Notes under the pieces: model-generated
What the model was told of the DNA's origin: nothing
The model's input: the letters and a program-made list of their open reading frames with translations, nothing else
The model's database searches: none
From: Rhizobium sp. Leaf453
GTDB lineage: Bacteria > Pseudomonadota > Alphaproteobacteria > Rhizobiales > Rhizobiaceae
Assembly (NCBI RefSeq): GCF_001425605.1
Contig: NZ_LMRG01000001.1
Coordinates: forward strand, 811,597-875,596
Direction: 5' to 3'
Length of the DNA stretch: 64,000 nucleotides
Program-made: the position numbers and the translations under genes
Shown here: one piece after another, positions 7,745-16,614 of the stretch
How positions within the stretch are numbered: position 1 is the first letter of the stretch
How the letters are laid out: the number at the start of each line of letters is the position of its first letter

Positions 7745-9190
7745 CTACCCGAAACGCCGTAGAAACCGGATGATCGCCCGGACAAACGGCTTTCGCGTCA
7801 TCGGCGTATAATAGGCGATGACGGCGCGCTTTCCAATCTCCGACATCGTCGGATAGGGCGCGATGACATTGCGGATATGCCGCAGTCGCTGGCCGTTGGC
7901 AATCACCATCGACCACATGTTGATCATCTCGGCTGCACCGGCACCGACGATGCCGACCCCGAGAATCCTGCCGCGCCGTCCGACAACGATCTTGATCAGG
8001 CCGGATGTGGCGCGCTCGGCCTGGGCGCGGTCATTTTCCGAATACGGCCATCGCAGCACCTTGACATGGTCATAACGCCTGCGCGCCTCCTCCTCCGTCA
8101 GCCCAACGGATGCCATTTCCGGTTCAGTGAAAAGTGTGCGCGGCAAGATGTCCCGGTTTTCATGCACCGGTAGGCGAAACAGGATTTCGCGCAGCACCAG
8201 CGACGCGTGATAATTGGCCATATGGGTGAACTGCGGTCCGCCCGCCACGTCACCGATCGCATAAACCCGCCGGTTGTCAGTCCGCATCCTCGTGTCAACG
8301 GCGAGCCCCCGCGCGGTTTCACGGATACCGGCCGCCTGCAGCTCAAGACCGACGGTGTTGCCGCGACGTCCGGCGGCCAGCAGCACGGCGCTGCCTTCAA
8401 CCATATGGGCGCCCTCGCCGTTCTCGCATTGCAGCCAGATGCCATGCGCTGTCTGGCCGGCCGCGAGCACATGGGTGTTTTCAAACAGGGTAATGCCCTC
8501 GTCGCGCAACTTGTCGATGACAATGCGCACCAGTTCCGGATCGTCTCCGGCAAGCGCGTCACGCACGTCAATAACAGTCACTGCAGCCCCAAGCCGCCGG
8601 TGTGCCTGCGCCATTTCCAGCCCGACCGGGCCGCCCCCGATGATCAGCAAGTGCTCTGGCAGTTGCTTCAGGTCGAACAGGCTTTCATTGGTGAGGTAGT
8701 CGATTTCGGCGAGCCCGGGGATCGGCGGCAGGATGGTGCTCGATCCGGTCGCGATGACGAACCGGCGAGCTCGGATCGTCACATCACCGACGGCGACCGT
8801 ATCGCCATCGACAAACCGCGCCTCGCCCTTGATGACCTGCACGCCCAGGGCGGTGAAGCGCTCGACCGAATCGTTCGGCGCGATTGCGGCGATCACGCCT
8901 TGGACATGCGCCTGCACCTTCTCGAAATCGATGACCGGTTCACCCGCACCAACACCGAAGGCGGCGGCCTGGCGAACGGCATGCGCGTGCTTTGCTGCCG
9001 CAATCAACGCTTTGGAAGGAACACAGCCATGGTTCAGGCAATCGCCGCCCATGCGGTCGCGCTCGATCAGCACCACCGGCACACCGAACGCAGCAGCGCC
9101 GGCCGCGACCGAAAGGCCAGCAGAACCAGCGCCGATCACGCAAATGTCGGGAGTGAGAGTCTTGGCCGTGATGTCAGTTTCTTCCGCCAT
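7745..9190 (-). CDS. Mercuric reductase/LPD-like FAD disulfide oxidoreductase
   Basis: A 481-residue flavoprotein of the class-I pyridine nucleotide-disulfide oxidoreductases. FAD binds at GAGSAGLSVAAG (near the N-terminus), the redox disulfide is in CLNHGCVPSK, the NAD(P)H motif is GGGPVGLEMAQ and the second FAD motif is YAIGDVAG. The C-terminal dimer segment reads APYPTMSE where the usual motif is HPTxSE, so the active-site histidine is replaced by tyrosine. It has no N-terminal metal-binding domain, so it need not reduce mercury. A TTG start at 9220 is possible, but ATG 9190 suits homologues better. It overlaps the TVP38 gene by 17 bases. Confidence 0.9.
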   Translation of the reverse strand: MAEETDITAKTLTPDICVIGAGSAGLSVAAGAAAFGVPVVLIERDRMGGDCLNHGCVPSKALIAAAKHAHAVRQAAAFGVGAGEPVIDFEKVQAHVQGVIAAIAPNDSVERFTALGVQVIKGEARFVDGDTVAVGDVTIRARRFVIATGSSTILPPIPGLAEIDYLTNESLFDLKQLPEHLLIIGGGPVGLEMAQAHRRLGAAVTVIDVRDALAGDDPELVRIVIDKLRDEGITLFENTHVLAAGQTAHGIWLQCENGEGAHMVEGSAVLLAAGRRGNTVGLELQAAGIRETARGLAVDTRMRTDNRRVYAIGDVAGGPQFTHMANYHASLVLREILFRLPVHENRDILPRTLFTEPEMASVGLTEEEARRRYDHVKVLRWPYSENDRAQAERATSGLIKIVVGRRGRILGVGIVGAGAAEMINMWSMVIANGQRLRHIRNVIAPYPTMSEIGKRAVIAYYTPMTRKPFVRAIIRFLRRFG

Positions 9191-9980
9191 GGGCAGCCGA
9201 TCGCTTTTTCTCCCGTACAAATTGCACGATCAGCGGCAGCGCGGCAATGATGGCAAGCGCCATCAGGGAAAATGTCATTTCCGGCACGAGAAAATCGGAG
9301 AGCATCAGCGGCTTGTCCCTGGTCGCCGCATCTTCGATGATCCGCTCACAACCCCGGCCGAGCCAGGCATAAACGAAGGTTCCGGGGATGATGCCGACCA
9401 ATGTGGCGGCCGCGAATGTCCGCAGGCTGACGGCGAAGAAGGCCGGCGCGATATTGACGACGAAAAACGGAAAGATCGGTGCGAGCCGCAACACCAGCAG
9501 ATAGCTGAAGGCGTTTTTCGAAAAACCCTCGGCAAAACGGCCGAGGAACGGCCCGGCTCTCTGTCTCAGGATATCCCCGAACGCGGTGTGGGCCGCGGCG
9601 AAGAGCAGACATGACCCGACCGTCGCCGCCACGACAACGAGGAGGCCGCCGGCGAGCCACCCGAACAGGAATCCGGCAAAGATCGTCAGAACCGACGCGG
9701 CCGGAATGGAGAGTGCGACCACAGCGATATAAACGACGAAAAACAGCGCCGCTGCGCGAAGAGGATAGGCGGAAACAAAATCATGCAGGACTTGCCGCTG
9801 ATCGACGAGCCAGTCGAGCGAGACATATCTATGCAGGCCGAGCCCATAGGCGATGCCAAGGCCTGAGATCAGCAGAAGAAGCGGCGTCACGCGAAAGGCA
9901 AGGGAATGCGACGCCGGCGGCAGGCCTTGCGCCCCGGCCGCGGTCCCATGATCTTCCCTGTCGATATCCTGCTGTTTCAT
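9174..9980 (-). CDS. TVP38/TMEM64 family membrane protein
   Basis: A 268-residue polytopic protein of the VTT/DedA-like TVP38 family. A cytosolic head (1-27) is followed by a helix near 30-47, and the conserved core carries the GFLFGWLAGG loop, FRxRAGPFLGRF-like segment and LRLAPIFPF...NIAPAF motif typical of the VTT domain. Family members are thought to act in lipid or ion translocation. The 17-base overlap with the downstream flavoprotein gene implies co-translation; TVP38 with a mercuric-reductase-like flavoprotein is a recurrent pairing. First gene of a three-gene operon with the kinase. Confidence 0.92.
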   Translation of the reverse strand: MKQQDIDREDHGTAAGAQGLPPASHSLAFRVTPLLLLISGLGIAYGLGLHRYVSLDWLVDQRQVLHDFVSAYPLRAAALFFVVYIAVVALSIPAASVLTIFAGFLFGWLAGGLLVVVAATVGSCLLFAAAHTAFGDILRQRAGPFLGRFAEGFSKNAFSYLLVLRLAPIFPFFVVNIAPAFFAVSLRTFAAATLVGIIPGTFVYAWLGRGCERIIEDAATRDKPLMLSDFLVPEMTFSLMALAIIAALPLIVQFVREKKRSAAHGGRN

Positions 9981-10095
9981 GCGCTGGTCGTCACATTCGT
10001 TCGGTGAGGAGCATCATTAGAAGGAAAGATCTGCACGAACCAATAACGAATGATCGCGATTAAAAACGTCGCCGTGATCGAAGAACAAAAACGTG

Positions 10096-10131
10096 AAAGC
10101 CCGCGACGATCCTCGATCGTCGCGGGCTTTT
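10096..10131 (-). terminator. Rho-independent terminator after mcp
   Basis: A 15-base perfect stem AAAGCCCGCGACGAT/ATCGTCGCGGGCTTT with a short loop, 28 bases after the chemotaxis receptor stop codon. Short T runs on both sides make it plausibly bidirectional. Confidence 0.85.
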
Positions 10132-10158
10132 GTTCGGATTTGCTTACCTTAACAGGGA

Positions 10159-12174
10159 TCAGAATTCTTCCCAGTTGTCCTTGGAAACGGCTGCGCTTGC
10201 TGCCGCTCCACCGCCACCGAAGGCACGGGCAACAGTGCCCATGATCTTGCGGGCCGGCGAGGCAACCGGACGGGTGGTCTCGCGAACCGGCGCAACTGCG
10301 GCGCGGCGCGGCGCTGCCCCGTCGTCCAGCTTGAAGTGCGAGACCAGGCGCGCCAGGCTGTCGGTTTCGCCGGACAGCTTGTGGGTCGCGGCGTTGGCCT
10401 CTTCCACCATGGCGGCGTTCTGCTGGGTCACCTGGTCCATCTGGTTGACGGCGGTGCTGACTTCGCTCAGGCCCGTCGACTGCTCGCGCGCCGCAAGCGC
10501 GATTGAGTGGATATGGTCGTTGATCTTCAGGACCCGTGTCTCGATCTCGCCGAGAACGAGGCCGGTTTCCTGCACCAGCTTGACGCCCGTCGCGACCTCG
10601 GAACCGGACTTGGCGATCAGGCTCTTGATGTCCTTGGCGGCGCTTGCTGCACGCTGGGCGAGTTCACGGACTTCCTGCGCGACGACGGCAAACCCCTTGC
10701 CGGCGTCACCGGCGCGCGCTGCTTCGACGCCTGCATTCAGCGCCAGAAGGTTGGTCTGGAAGGCGATCTCGTCGATGACATTGGTGATCTGGCCGATTTC
10801 GCTGGATGCCTGTTCGATGCGGCCCATCGCATCGACGGCGTTTCGAACGACTTCGCCGGACTGAGCCGCGCTCTGCTTGGCCTCGGTGACCATGACGGTC
10901 GCTTCCTGGGCACGGTCGGTCGAGTTGCGGACGGCAACCGTGATTTGCTCGAGAGCGGCCGAGGTTTCCTCAAGCGCGGCAGCCTGCTGCTCCGTCCGCT
11001 TCGACAGGTCGTCGGCGGCCGAGCGCAGTTCGCTCGAATTGCCGTTGATCGAGTCCGTGGTGGTGCGGACTTCGCGCATCGTGTTCTGCAGCGTCGACAG
11101 CGAGTCGTTGACGTTCTGCTGCAGCTCGGCGAAAGCGCCCTGGAAGTTGCCGGACATGTTCTGCGTCAGGTCGCCGACAGCGAGGCTGGCGATAACGCGG
11201 CGCGTCTCGTTGATGCCGCTGTTGACGCTGCTCACGAGTTCGTTGACGCTGGCCGCAAAACGGTTGAGGTCGGCGTTGTCGTAATCCTTTTCGATGCGCT
11301 GGGTGAAATCTCCGGCAACGGCTGCGGAAACGACGACAGCGATGCTCGACTGCAGGTCGGCGCTCTTCTGGCGCAGGCCGCTTTCCTGGGCGTTCAACTC
11401 GCGCACGGCAAGGCCGTTGCGCTTGAAGACTTCGACGGCACCCGCCATTTCGCCGATTTCGTCCTTGCGGCCGGCAAACGGCACGTCGGCATCGAGATCG
11501 CCATCGGCCAGATGTTTCATCGTATCCGTCAGCTGCAGGATCGGCTGGCTGAGCTTGGTGCCGATATAGACGGCAACGCCGGTCCCGACGACAAGGCCGA
11601 CACCTGCGGTCAGCAGAACGAGCCAGATCATCTGCAGCTCGATCGAATTGACTTCCTGCTGGATCTGATCGAGCGCGGCGCGGTCGGTTTCGACGATGGC
11701 GTCGATCTCGGCCTGGAAGGCCTTGCGGTTGGCGCGATTGAGTTCGTTGTTGCCCTGCTCGTTGGCAGCCTGGGGCGAGACTTCCTGGCTGAGGCGCGCC
11801 GTCTCCGTGCGGAAAGTACGGAATTCGGCCGCGCGCTTTACCACCGCGTCGAAGGCCGGCAACTGTTCGACCGGGACGAGCGGACGCCACTCTGTCAGCA
11901 GCGCATCGATCTTGCCGAGGTTCTTCGTAATACCTTCGGCGAAACCCTTGGACTTTTCAACGGTCGGAGCCGCGTAGATCCCGCGCGCTTCCATGACGAC
12001 GGCGGTCACCAGGCGATTGAGGTGTTCGCCGTTGTAGGCACGATCCGAGGCATTGTCGAACTGGGCGAGCTTGTTGTTGTATTGGGTAATGACCGTCAGT
12101 GCGATGCCGGTCACCACCAGAGCAATCATGCTCATGACAGCGACGATGAGATAAATCTTGCCTCGAATTTTCAT
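10159..12174 (-). CDS. Methyl-accepting chemotaxis protein (HAMP type)
   Basis: A 671-residue transducer. Membrane helices at about 8-29 and 182-204 bracket a helical-bundle periplasmic sensor, then come tandem HAMP-like segments (about 205-380) and the methyl-accepting signalling hairpin, with the tip [18 protein letters not shown]. The protein ends in DNWEEF, a CheR/CheB tether of the NWxxF type. The start at ATG 12174 is fixed by AAAGGAGA upstream; the longer frame from 12246 adds a non-conserved leader. It is monocistronic, ending in a strong hairpin. Confidence 0.95.
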   Translation of the reverse strand: MKIRGKIYLIVAVMSMIALVVTGIALTVITQYNNKLAQFDNASDRAYNGEHLNRLVTAVVMEARGIYAAPTVEKSKGFAEGITKNLGKIDALLTEWRPLVPVEQLPAFDAVVKRAAEFRTFRTETARLSQEVSPQAANEQGNNELNRANRKAFQAEIDAIVETDRAALDQIQQEVNSIELQMIWLVLLTAGVGLVVGTGVAVYIGTKLSQPILQLTDTMKHLADGDLDADVPFAGRKDEIGEMAGAVEVFKRNGLAVRELNAQESGLRQKSADLQSSIAVVVSAAVAGDFTQRIEKDYDNADLNRFAASVNELVSSVNSGINETRRVIASLAVGDLTQNMSGNFQGAFAELQQNVNDSLSTLQNTMREVRTTTDSINGNSSELRSAADDLSKRTEQQAAALEETSAALEQITVAVRNSTDRAQEATVMVTEAKQSAAQSGEVVRNAVDAMGRIEQASSEIGQITNVIDEIAFQTNLLALNAGVEAARAGDAGKGFAVVAQEVRELAQRAASAAKDIKSLIAKSGSEVATGVKLVQETGLVLGEIETRVLKINDHIHSIALAAREQSTGLSEVSTAVNQMDQVTQQNAAMVEEANAATHKLSGETDSLARLVSHFKLDDGAAPRRAAVAPVRETTRPVASPARKIMGTVARAFGGGGAAASAAVSKDNWEEF

Positions 12175-12590
12175 GGTTAGTGTCTCCTTTGAGCAGCCTG
12201 ACCGCGGGAAAGGCAGGCAACTTGCTCGTACAATATCGGGCGACACTATGTCAGCGATGGTTAACGAAGCTCTGCGAGGACCTGTCGAAATCTAGCGAAT
12301 CCTTGTTAGGACTCTGTTTATGCTTCCACATTAACATCTGCTAATTTCGAGGCCGCCAAACGGCTTATCACGGCCAGGATTGAGCCCATGTTCGTGCCGG
12401 AAAAACCTCCGAACCGCGCCAAATCCAGCTTTTCCACGGCAGCAATTGACTTTCGCGGGCCTTTGCACTTATAAGCCGCCCCACGTCCGGACAAGGAACC
12501 TTGCCCTCGCGCGAAGTCGTGGCCGGAACGTAACGCTCCCTTGCTAAGAAGCAAACCTAAGAAGGGCCGCACACCGCGGTATTAAAATAA
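12175..12590. other. Intergenic region mcp-rpmH
   Basis: This 416-base stretch separates the divergent mcp and rpmH genes. It contains the mcp ribosome site, the rpmH promoter and a leader of about 110 bases. A minus-strand frame at 12318-12572 has no family resemblance and lies over the promoter, so I do not call it. Confidence 0.7.
12446..12475 (+). promoter_or_regulatory. Sigma-70 promoter of rpmH-rnpA-yidC
   Basis: A -35 of TTGACT (12446-12451), an 18-base spacer and a -10 of TATAAG (12470-12475) closely match the housekeeping consensus. Start of transcription would be near 12482, leaving a leader of about 110 bases before rpmH. Confidence 0.7.
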
Positions 12591-12728
12591 ATGACGAAGC
12601 GTACCTACCAACCGTCCAAGCTTGTTCGCAAGCGCCGTCACGGCTTCCGTGCACGTATCGCCACCAAGGGTGGCCGCAAGGTTATCGTTGCCCGCCGGGC
12701 ACGTGGCCGCAAGCGTCTGTCGGCTTAA
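12591..12728 (+). CDS. rpmH: 50S ribosomal protein L34
   Basis: A 45-residue, extremely basic protein beginning [19 protein letters not shown], with the conserved RGRKRLSA tail. L34 is a component of the large ribosomal subunit. It is the first gene of the conserved rpmH-rnpA-yidC unit and has a strong sigma-70 promoter upstream. The frame is short, as always for this gene, but the match to L34 is clear over its entire length. Confidence 0.98.
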   Translation: MTKRTYQPSKLVRKRRHGFRARIATKGGRKVIVARRARGRKRLSA

Positions 12729-12863
12729 GGCCGTCTGGCGCGTGCCGCGTCTTCGCGCAGTTAACCTCGCGAAACCTATACGCGCAACCTCGCGGCGCCG
12801 GAGCATCCTTCAACTGTCCTCCGGGGCGGTGGATGCTCCTGCTCCAACAAGGAGCGCGGGCGA

Positions 12864-13259
12864 ATGACATCACCCAAGCATAAATCGACTGTCGGGCGGC
12901 TGAAAAGCCGGCCGCAGTTTCTTGCTGTGCGCAAGGGAGAGCAGCGGAAGGGTCCGCTGGTCCTTCTCGAAGTTCTCGATCGCGGCGAACCGGACACCGC
13001 TGCGCGTGTCGGCTTCACCGTCACCAAGAAGCACGGCAATGCTGTCGAGCGCAACCGGATGCGCCGGCGCCTGAAGGAAGCCGTGCGGCTTTCCGCCGGA
13101 ATTGCAATGAAGCCCGGACATGACTATGTGATTGTCGCCCGACGCGACGTTTTGAACGCTCCCTTCGAACGGATCCGCAAGGTCCTTGGCGAGCGCATCG
13201 AAAACAAGCAAAAACATTCACGGCCGCTGGCCGCTCCAGGAAAGAATGATGCAAAATAA
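12864..13259 (+). CDS. rnpA: Ribonuclease P protein component
   Basis: A 131-residue basic protein that partners the catalytic RNase P RNA in trimming the 5' ends of precursor tRNAs. The central RNA-binding signature is [18 protein letters not shown] at about 58-75, preceded by the VGFTVTKK strand. The C-terminal tail past about 115 is variable and overlaps the start of yidC by 14 bases, which suggests coupled translation. The start has AAGGAG upstream. Position directly after rpmH is the conserved arrangement. Confidence 0.97.
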   Translation: MTSPKHKSTVGRLKSRPQFLAVRKGEQRKGPLVLLEVLDRGEPDTAARVGFTVTKKHGNAVERNRMRRRLKEAVRLSAGIAMKPGHDYVIVARRDVLNAPFERIRKVLGERIENKQKHSRPLAAPGKNDAK

Positions 13260-15030
13260 CCGCAACTATTTCGTGGCGATCGCCCTGTCGGTACTCATTC
13301 TGATTGGCTGGCAATTTCTCTATGTCAACCCGAAGCTGGAGAAGGACCGCATCGCCGCGGAAGCCCAGCAGGCCCAGATGCAGGCGGCCAAGCCGGCAAC
13401 GGATGATGCCGCGACGACCGCCCAGCCGGCGAACGGAGCGGTTCCGGGCGCTGTCGAGACCCGCGATCAGGCCGTTGCAAAATCGGCGCGTGTCACCATC
13501 GACACCGCAGCACTTGCCGGCTCCATCAACCTGACAGGCGCGCGCTTCGACGACCTGAAGCTCAAGGAATACCACGAGACCGTTGACGACAAGAGCCCGT
13601 TGATCACGCTGTTCAGCCCCTCCGACACGCAGGACGGCTACTTCACCGAAATCGGCTATATCGGCAATGCCGAGACCGGCGCTGTTCCCGGACCGTCAAC
13701 CGTATGGTCCGTCAAGAGCGGCGACAAGCTGACGACAGCGACCCCCGTCGTGCTGACCTTCACCAACGACAAGGGCATCATCTTCGACCGTACGATCTCG
13801 ATCGATGATCATTTCATGTTCCAGATCACCGACAAGATCGCCAATGGCGCCGCAGCACCGGTTTCGCTCTCTGCCTATGGTCGCGTCACGCGCTTCAACA
13901 AGCCGACAACCCCGAGCGTTTACGTTCTGCACGAAGGTTTCATCGGTGTGATCGGCGAGCATGGCCTCAATGAAATTGCCTATGGCAAGGTGGAGAACGA
14001 CGTTCCGGTCAAGCACGAGAAGGCAACGTCCGGTTGGCTCGGCATCACCGACAAGTATTGGGCAGCTGCCATCGTACCGCCGCAGGCGACGGCTTACGAA
14101 TCGAAGTATGAGCACTTCACCGATGGCCGCCCGCGTTTCCAGGCGGATTACAAGCAGGATGCAGTGACAATCGCGCCCGGCCAGTCGGTCGACCTGAAAA
14201 CCCTTGTTTTCGCCGGCGCCAAGCAGGTGCCGCTGGTCGATGGTTATGAGAAGTCCTACTCCATTCCGCAGTTCGACCTGCTGATCGACTGGGGCTGGTT
14301 CTACTTCATCACCAAGCCGATGTTCAAACTGATGGACTTCTTCTTCCGCTACTTCGGCAATTTCGGTATCGCCATTCTCGCGACCACCATCGTCGTCAAG
14401 GGCCTCTTCTTCCCGCTCGCTTCCAAGCAGTACGCTTCGATGGCGAACATGAAGAAGGTTCAGCCGAAGATGGAAGAACTGAAGAAGAAGCACGGCGACG
14501 ACCGCATGGCACTGCAGCAGGGCATGATGGCGCTCTACAAGGAAGAGAAGATCAATCCGATCGCCGGCTGCTGGCCGATCCTCTTCCAGATTCCAGTGTT
14601 CTTCGCCCTCTACAAGGTGATCTATGTCACCATCGAAATGCGTCACGCACCGTTCTTTGGCTGGATCCAGGATCTATCCGCGCCGGATCCGACCTCGCTG
14701 TTCAACCTGTTCGGCCTTCTGCCGTTCGCTGTTCCGCATGCGCTGATGATCGGCGTCTGGCCGCTGGTCATGGGCATCACCATGTTCCTCCAGATGCGCA
14801 TGAACCCGACCCCGCCGGATCCGACACAGGCAATGCTGTTCACCTGGATGCCGCTGGTCTTCACGTTCATGCTGGCAAGCTTCCCGGCCGGCCTCGTCAT
14901 CTACTGGGCCTGGAACAACACGCTGTCGATCATGCAGCAGGCCTTCATCATGAAGCGCCATGGCGCCAAGATCGAACTGTTCGACAATCTCAAGGGATTG
15001 TTCTCCAGAAAACCCAAACCGGCGAAATAG
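13246..15030 (+). CDS. yidC: Membrane protein insertase YidC
   Basis: YidC inserts and folds inner-membrane proteins, alone or with SecYEG. The 594-residue protein has an N-terminal helix (about 6-22), a large periplasmic beta domain (to about 340) and the conserved five-helix insertase core, with [13 protein letters not shown], the cytosolic hairpin [13 protein letters not shown] and [16 protein letters not shown]. The chosen ATG is preceded by [17 protein letters not shown] matches rhizobial starts. It overlaps rnpA by 14 bases and is followed by a strong hairpin. Confidence 0.97.
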   Translation: MMQNNRNYFVAIALSVLILIGWQFLYVNPKLEKDRIAAEAQQAQMQAAKPATDDAATTAQPANGAVPGAVETRDQAVAKSARVTIDTAALAGSINLTGARFDDLKLKEYHETVDDKSPLITLFSPSDTQDGYFTEIGYIGNAETGAVPGPSTVWSVKSGDKLTTATPVVLTFTNDKGIIFDRTISIDDHFMFQITDKIANGAAAPVSLSAYGRVTRFNKPTTPSVYVLHEGFIGVIGEHGLNEIAYGKVENDVPVKHEKATSGWLGITDKYWAAAIVPPQATAYESKYEHFTDGRPRFQADYKQDAVTIAPGQSVDLKTLVFAGAKQVPLVDGYEKSYSIPQFDLLIDWGWFYFITKPMFKLMDFFFRYFGNFGIAILATTIVVKGLFFPLASKQYASMANMKKVQPKMEELKKKHGDDRMALQQGMMALYKEEKINPIAGCWPILFQIPVFFALYKVIYVTIEMRHAPFFGWIQDLSAPDPTSLFNLFGLLPFAVPHALMIGVWPLVMGITMFLQMRMNPTPPDPTQAMLFTWMPLVFTFMLASFPAGLVIYWAWNNTLSIMQQAFIMKRHGAKIELFDNLKGLFSRKPKPAK

Positions 15031-15052
15031 CCGGACAGGTACGCAAAAGCAC

Positions 15053-15079
15053 AAGGCCCCGGATCGTCTCCGGGGCCTT
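15053..15079. terminator. Bidirectional terminator yidC/tautomerase
   Basis: A perfect 11-base stem AAGGCCCCGGA/TCCGGGGCCTT with a five-base loop lies between the convergent ends of yidC and the tautomerase gene. The A and T ends serve as U tracts on either strand. Confidence 0.88.
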
Positions 15080-15099
15080 TGTCGTTTCAGGTGTAAGGT

Positions 15100-15516
15100 T
15101 CAGGCGGCTCGGGATACGGCTGCAGCCTGAGCGCGCAACAGACGCCGCTCTTCCTGCGTCACGCCGTCATAGCCCCAGGCATCCGCCTCGACCTCGTCAA
15201 CGACAACATAAGTCGCGATCGGCAGGTCCGGCCCGAGGATGCGCCTGAACATGTCGGCCACGGCGGCGACGAACTGGGCCTTTTCCTCGTGCGTGTTGGT
15301 GCCGCGCGTTACCTTGACGTCGAGATTGGCGGCGACCGGCACAGTCTCCCCGCCGACCGACCAGTGTCCGGGCTCGGCGACATCGACGAGGACTGCCGTC
15401 ACTTCCGGCCGCTTGCGCATGATATCGACCATGAAGCCTGTCGCCTGCCGCTGCAATTGCCGGATTTCCTCAGCTCCGACGGTGGCGCCGGCGACCTTGA
15501 TGTGAACGAAGGGCAT
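15100..15516 (-). CDS. 4-oxalocrotonate tautomerase-like protein
   Basis: A 138-residue tautomerase-superfamily protein. The catalytic Pro1 follows the initiator methionine (MPFVHIKVAG), and a second beta-alpha unit begins near residue 62. It is about twice the length of single-unit 4-OT enzymes, fitting the family with an internal repeat. The substrate is unknown. It is divergent from a LysR gene, which is the classic position for a regulator and its target. Ribosome site GAAAGGAAT precedes the ATG. Confidence 0.88.
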   Translation of the reverse strand: MPFVHIKVAGATVGAEEIRQLQRQATGFMVDIMRKRPEVTAVLVDVAEPGHWSVGGETVPVAANLDVKVTRGTNTHEEKAQFVAAVADMFRRILGPDLPIATYVVVDEVEADAWGYDGVTQEERRLLRAQAAAVSRAA

Positions 15517-15571
15517 GACTGAATTCCTTTCTTCTGCCTGTTGACGAGATCAGAATACTGCCGCACATTTA

Positions 15572-15612
15572 TTTTGAAAAATTGGATCTTTAAAACTGAA
15601 TGTTTTGAAAAA
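15572..15612. promoter_or_regulatory. Candidate LysR operator repeats
   Basis: The ten-base sequence TTTTGAAAAA occurs at 15572-15581 and again at 15603-15612, 31 bases (about three helical turns) apart, within the 100-base AT-rich divergent promoter region. The spacing would put both on the same DNA face, as LysR-type tetramers require. Confidence 0.4.
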
Positions 15613-15616
15613 CAGA

Positions 15617-16486
15617 ATGGTTTCCGTGGTCAATATCGACATGGACGTGTTGCGCACCTTTGTCACGGGCGTCGATCTCGGCAGCTTCGCCAAGGCTGCC
15701 GACCGGCTCGGCCGCTCGCCCTCGGCGATCAGTCTGCAACTGCGAAAGCTGGAGGAGCAGACCGGCCAGACACTGTTTCAGAAGCAGGGGCGCGGACTGG
15801 CGCTGACCGAGGCCGGCGAACTCCTGATCGGCTATGCACGCCGCATTCTCGACCTCAATGACGAAGCCCATGCCGCCCTGTCCGGCCTGAAGGAATTGCA
15901 GGGCTGGGTGCGCATCGGTCTGCCACAGGATTTCGCCGAGACCTGGTTTCCGGGTCTGCTCGGGCGCTTTGCGAAGACCCATCCGAAAGTCCGCGTCGAG
16001 GCACGCGTCGATCGCGGCTCTGCACTGACTGAGGCGGTAACGCGGGGTGATCTCGATCTTGCGCTGACATGGGGAGCTATGGGAAATCCGCAGGCGAAGA
16101 TCGTTGCCCGGCGTCCCGTCGTCTGGATCGGCTCTGAAGGTTTTCGGCGCGACGAGAGCGAACCGCTACCGCTCATCGCCTTCGACAATCCATGTGCCTT
16201 CCGCTCTGCCGGTGTCGAAGCGCTTGAACGGGACAAGATCGCCTGGCGGCACGCCTTCGCCAGTCCCAGCCTCGCCGGTCTCTGGGCTGCGGTGACGGCC
16301 GGTCTCGGCGTGACGCTGCGGACGCCGGAGGGCATTCCGTCGCATCTGCGCATCCTCGATCCCCTTGCCTGCGGCTTGCCGGCCCTCGGCACCATCGAAC
16401 TCGCCCTACATGGCGGTACCGACGACAAGAGCCCGGCGGTGGTACGATTGCGAACGCTGCTCCTGGAAGCAATCGTGGGTGCATAG
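15617..16486 (+). CDS. LysR-family transcriptional regulator
   Basis: A 289-residue regulator with an N-terminal winged helix-turn-helix (about 1-60 of the domain, containing SFAKAADRLGRSPSAISLQLRKLEEQ-type residues) and a periplasmic-binding-like effector domain. It is divergent from the tautomerase gene and probably controls it. The start is uncertain: TTG at 15605, ATG at 15617 or ATG at 15641 are all in frame and none has a strong ribosome site; 15641 would give the compact MDVLRTFV start common in the family. Confidence 0.92.
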   Translation: MVSVVNIDMDVLRTFVTGVDLGSFAKAADRLGRSPSAISLQLRKLEEQTGQTLFQKQGRGLALTEAGELLIGYARRILDLNDEAHAALSGLKELQGWVRIGLPQDFAETWFPGLLGRFAKTHPKVRVEARVDRGSALTEAVTRGDLDLALTWGAMGNPQAKIVARRPVVWIGSEGFRRDESEPLPLIAFDNPCAFRSAGVEALERDKIAWRHAFASPSLAGLWAAVTAGLGVTLRTPEGIPSHLRILDPLACGLPALGTIELALHGGTDDKSPAVVRLRTLLLEAIVGA

Positions 16487-16614
16487 AAACATCTTCCCGA
16501 AACGGCGCAGCTAAGCTAAAGCGCGAGAAATTTGCGACAGACGTTTGTCGCGAATCCCGGCGCCCGCGTCGAGAATCGTCCCTACATTGCCCTGACCGAA
16601 ACCGGATATCCGCC

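Noticed and set aside
6582-7811. 409-residue plus-strand frame opposite the histidine kinase
   Set aside because: Entirely antisense to the kinase, without ribosome site or recognisable domain.
10507-12180. 557-residue plus-strand frame opposite the chemotaxis receptor
   Set aside because: It is antisense to a clear receptor gene, shows no family motif and arises from the high GC content.
12318-12572. 84-residue minus-strand frame between mcp and rpmH
   Set aside because: It covers the rpmH promoter and has no ribosome site or family resemblance.
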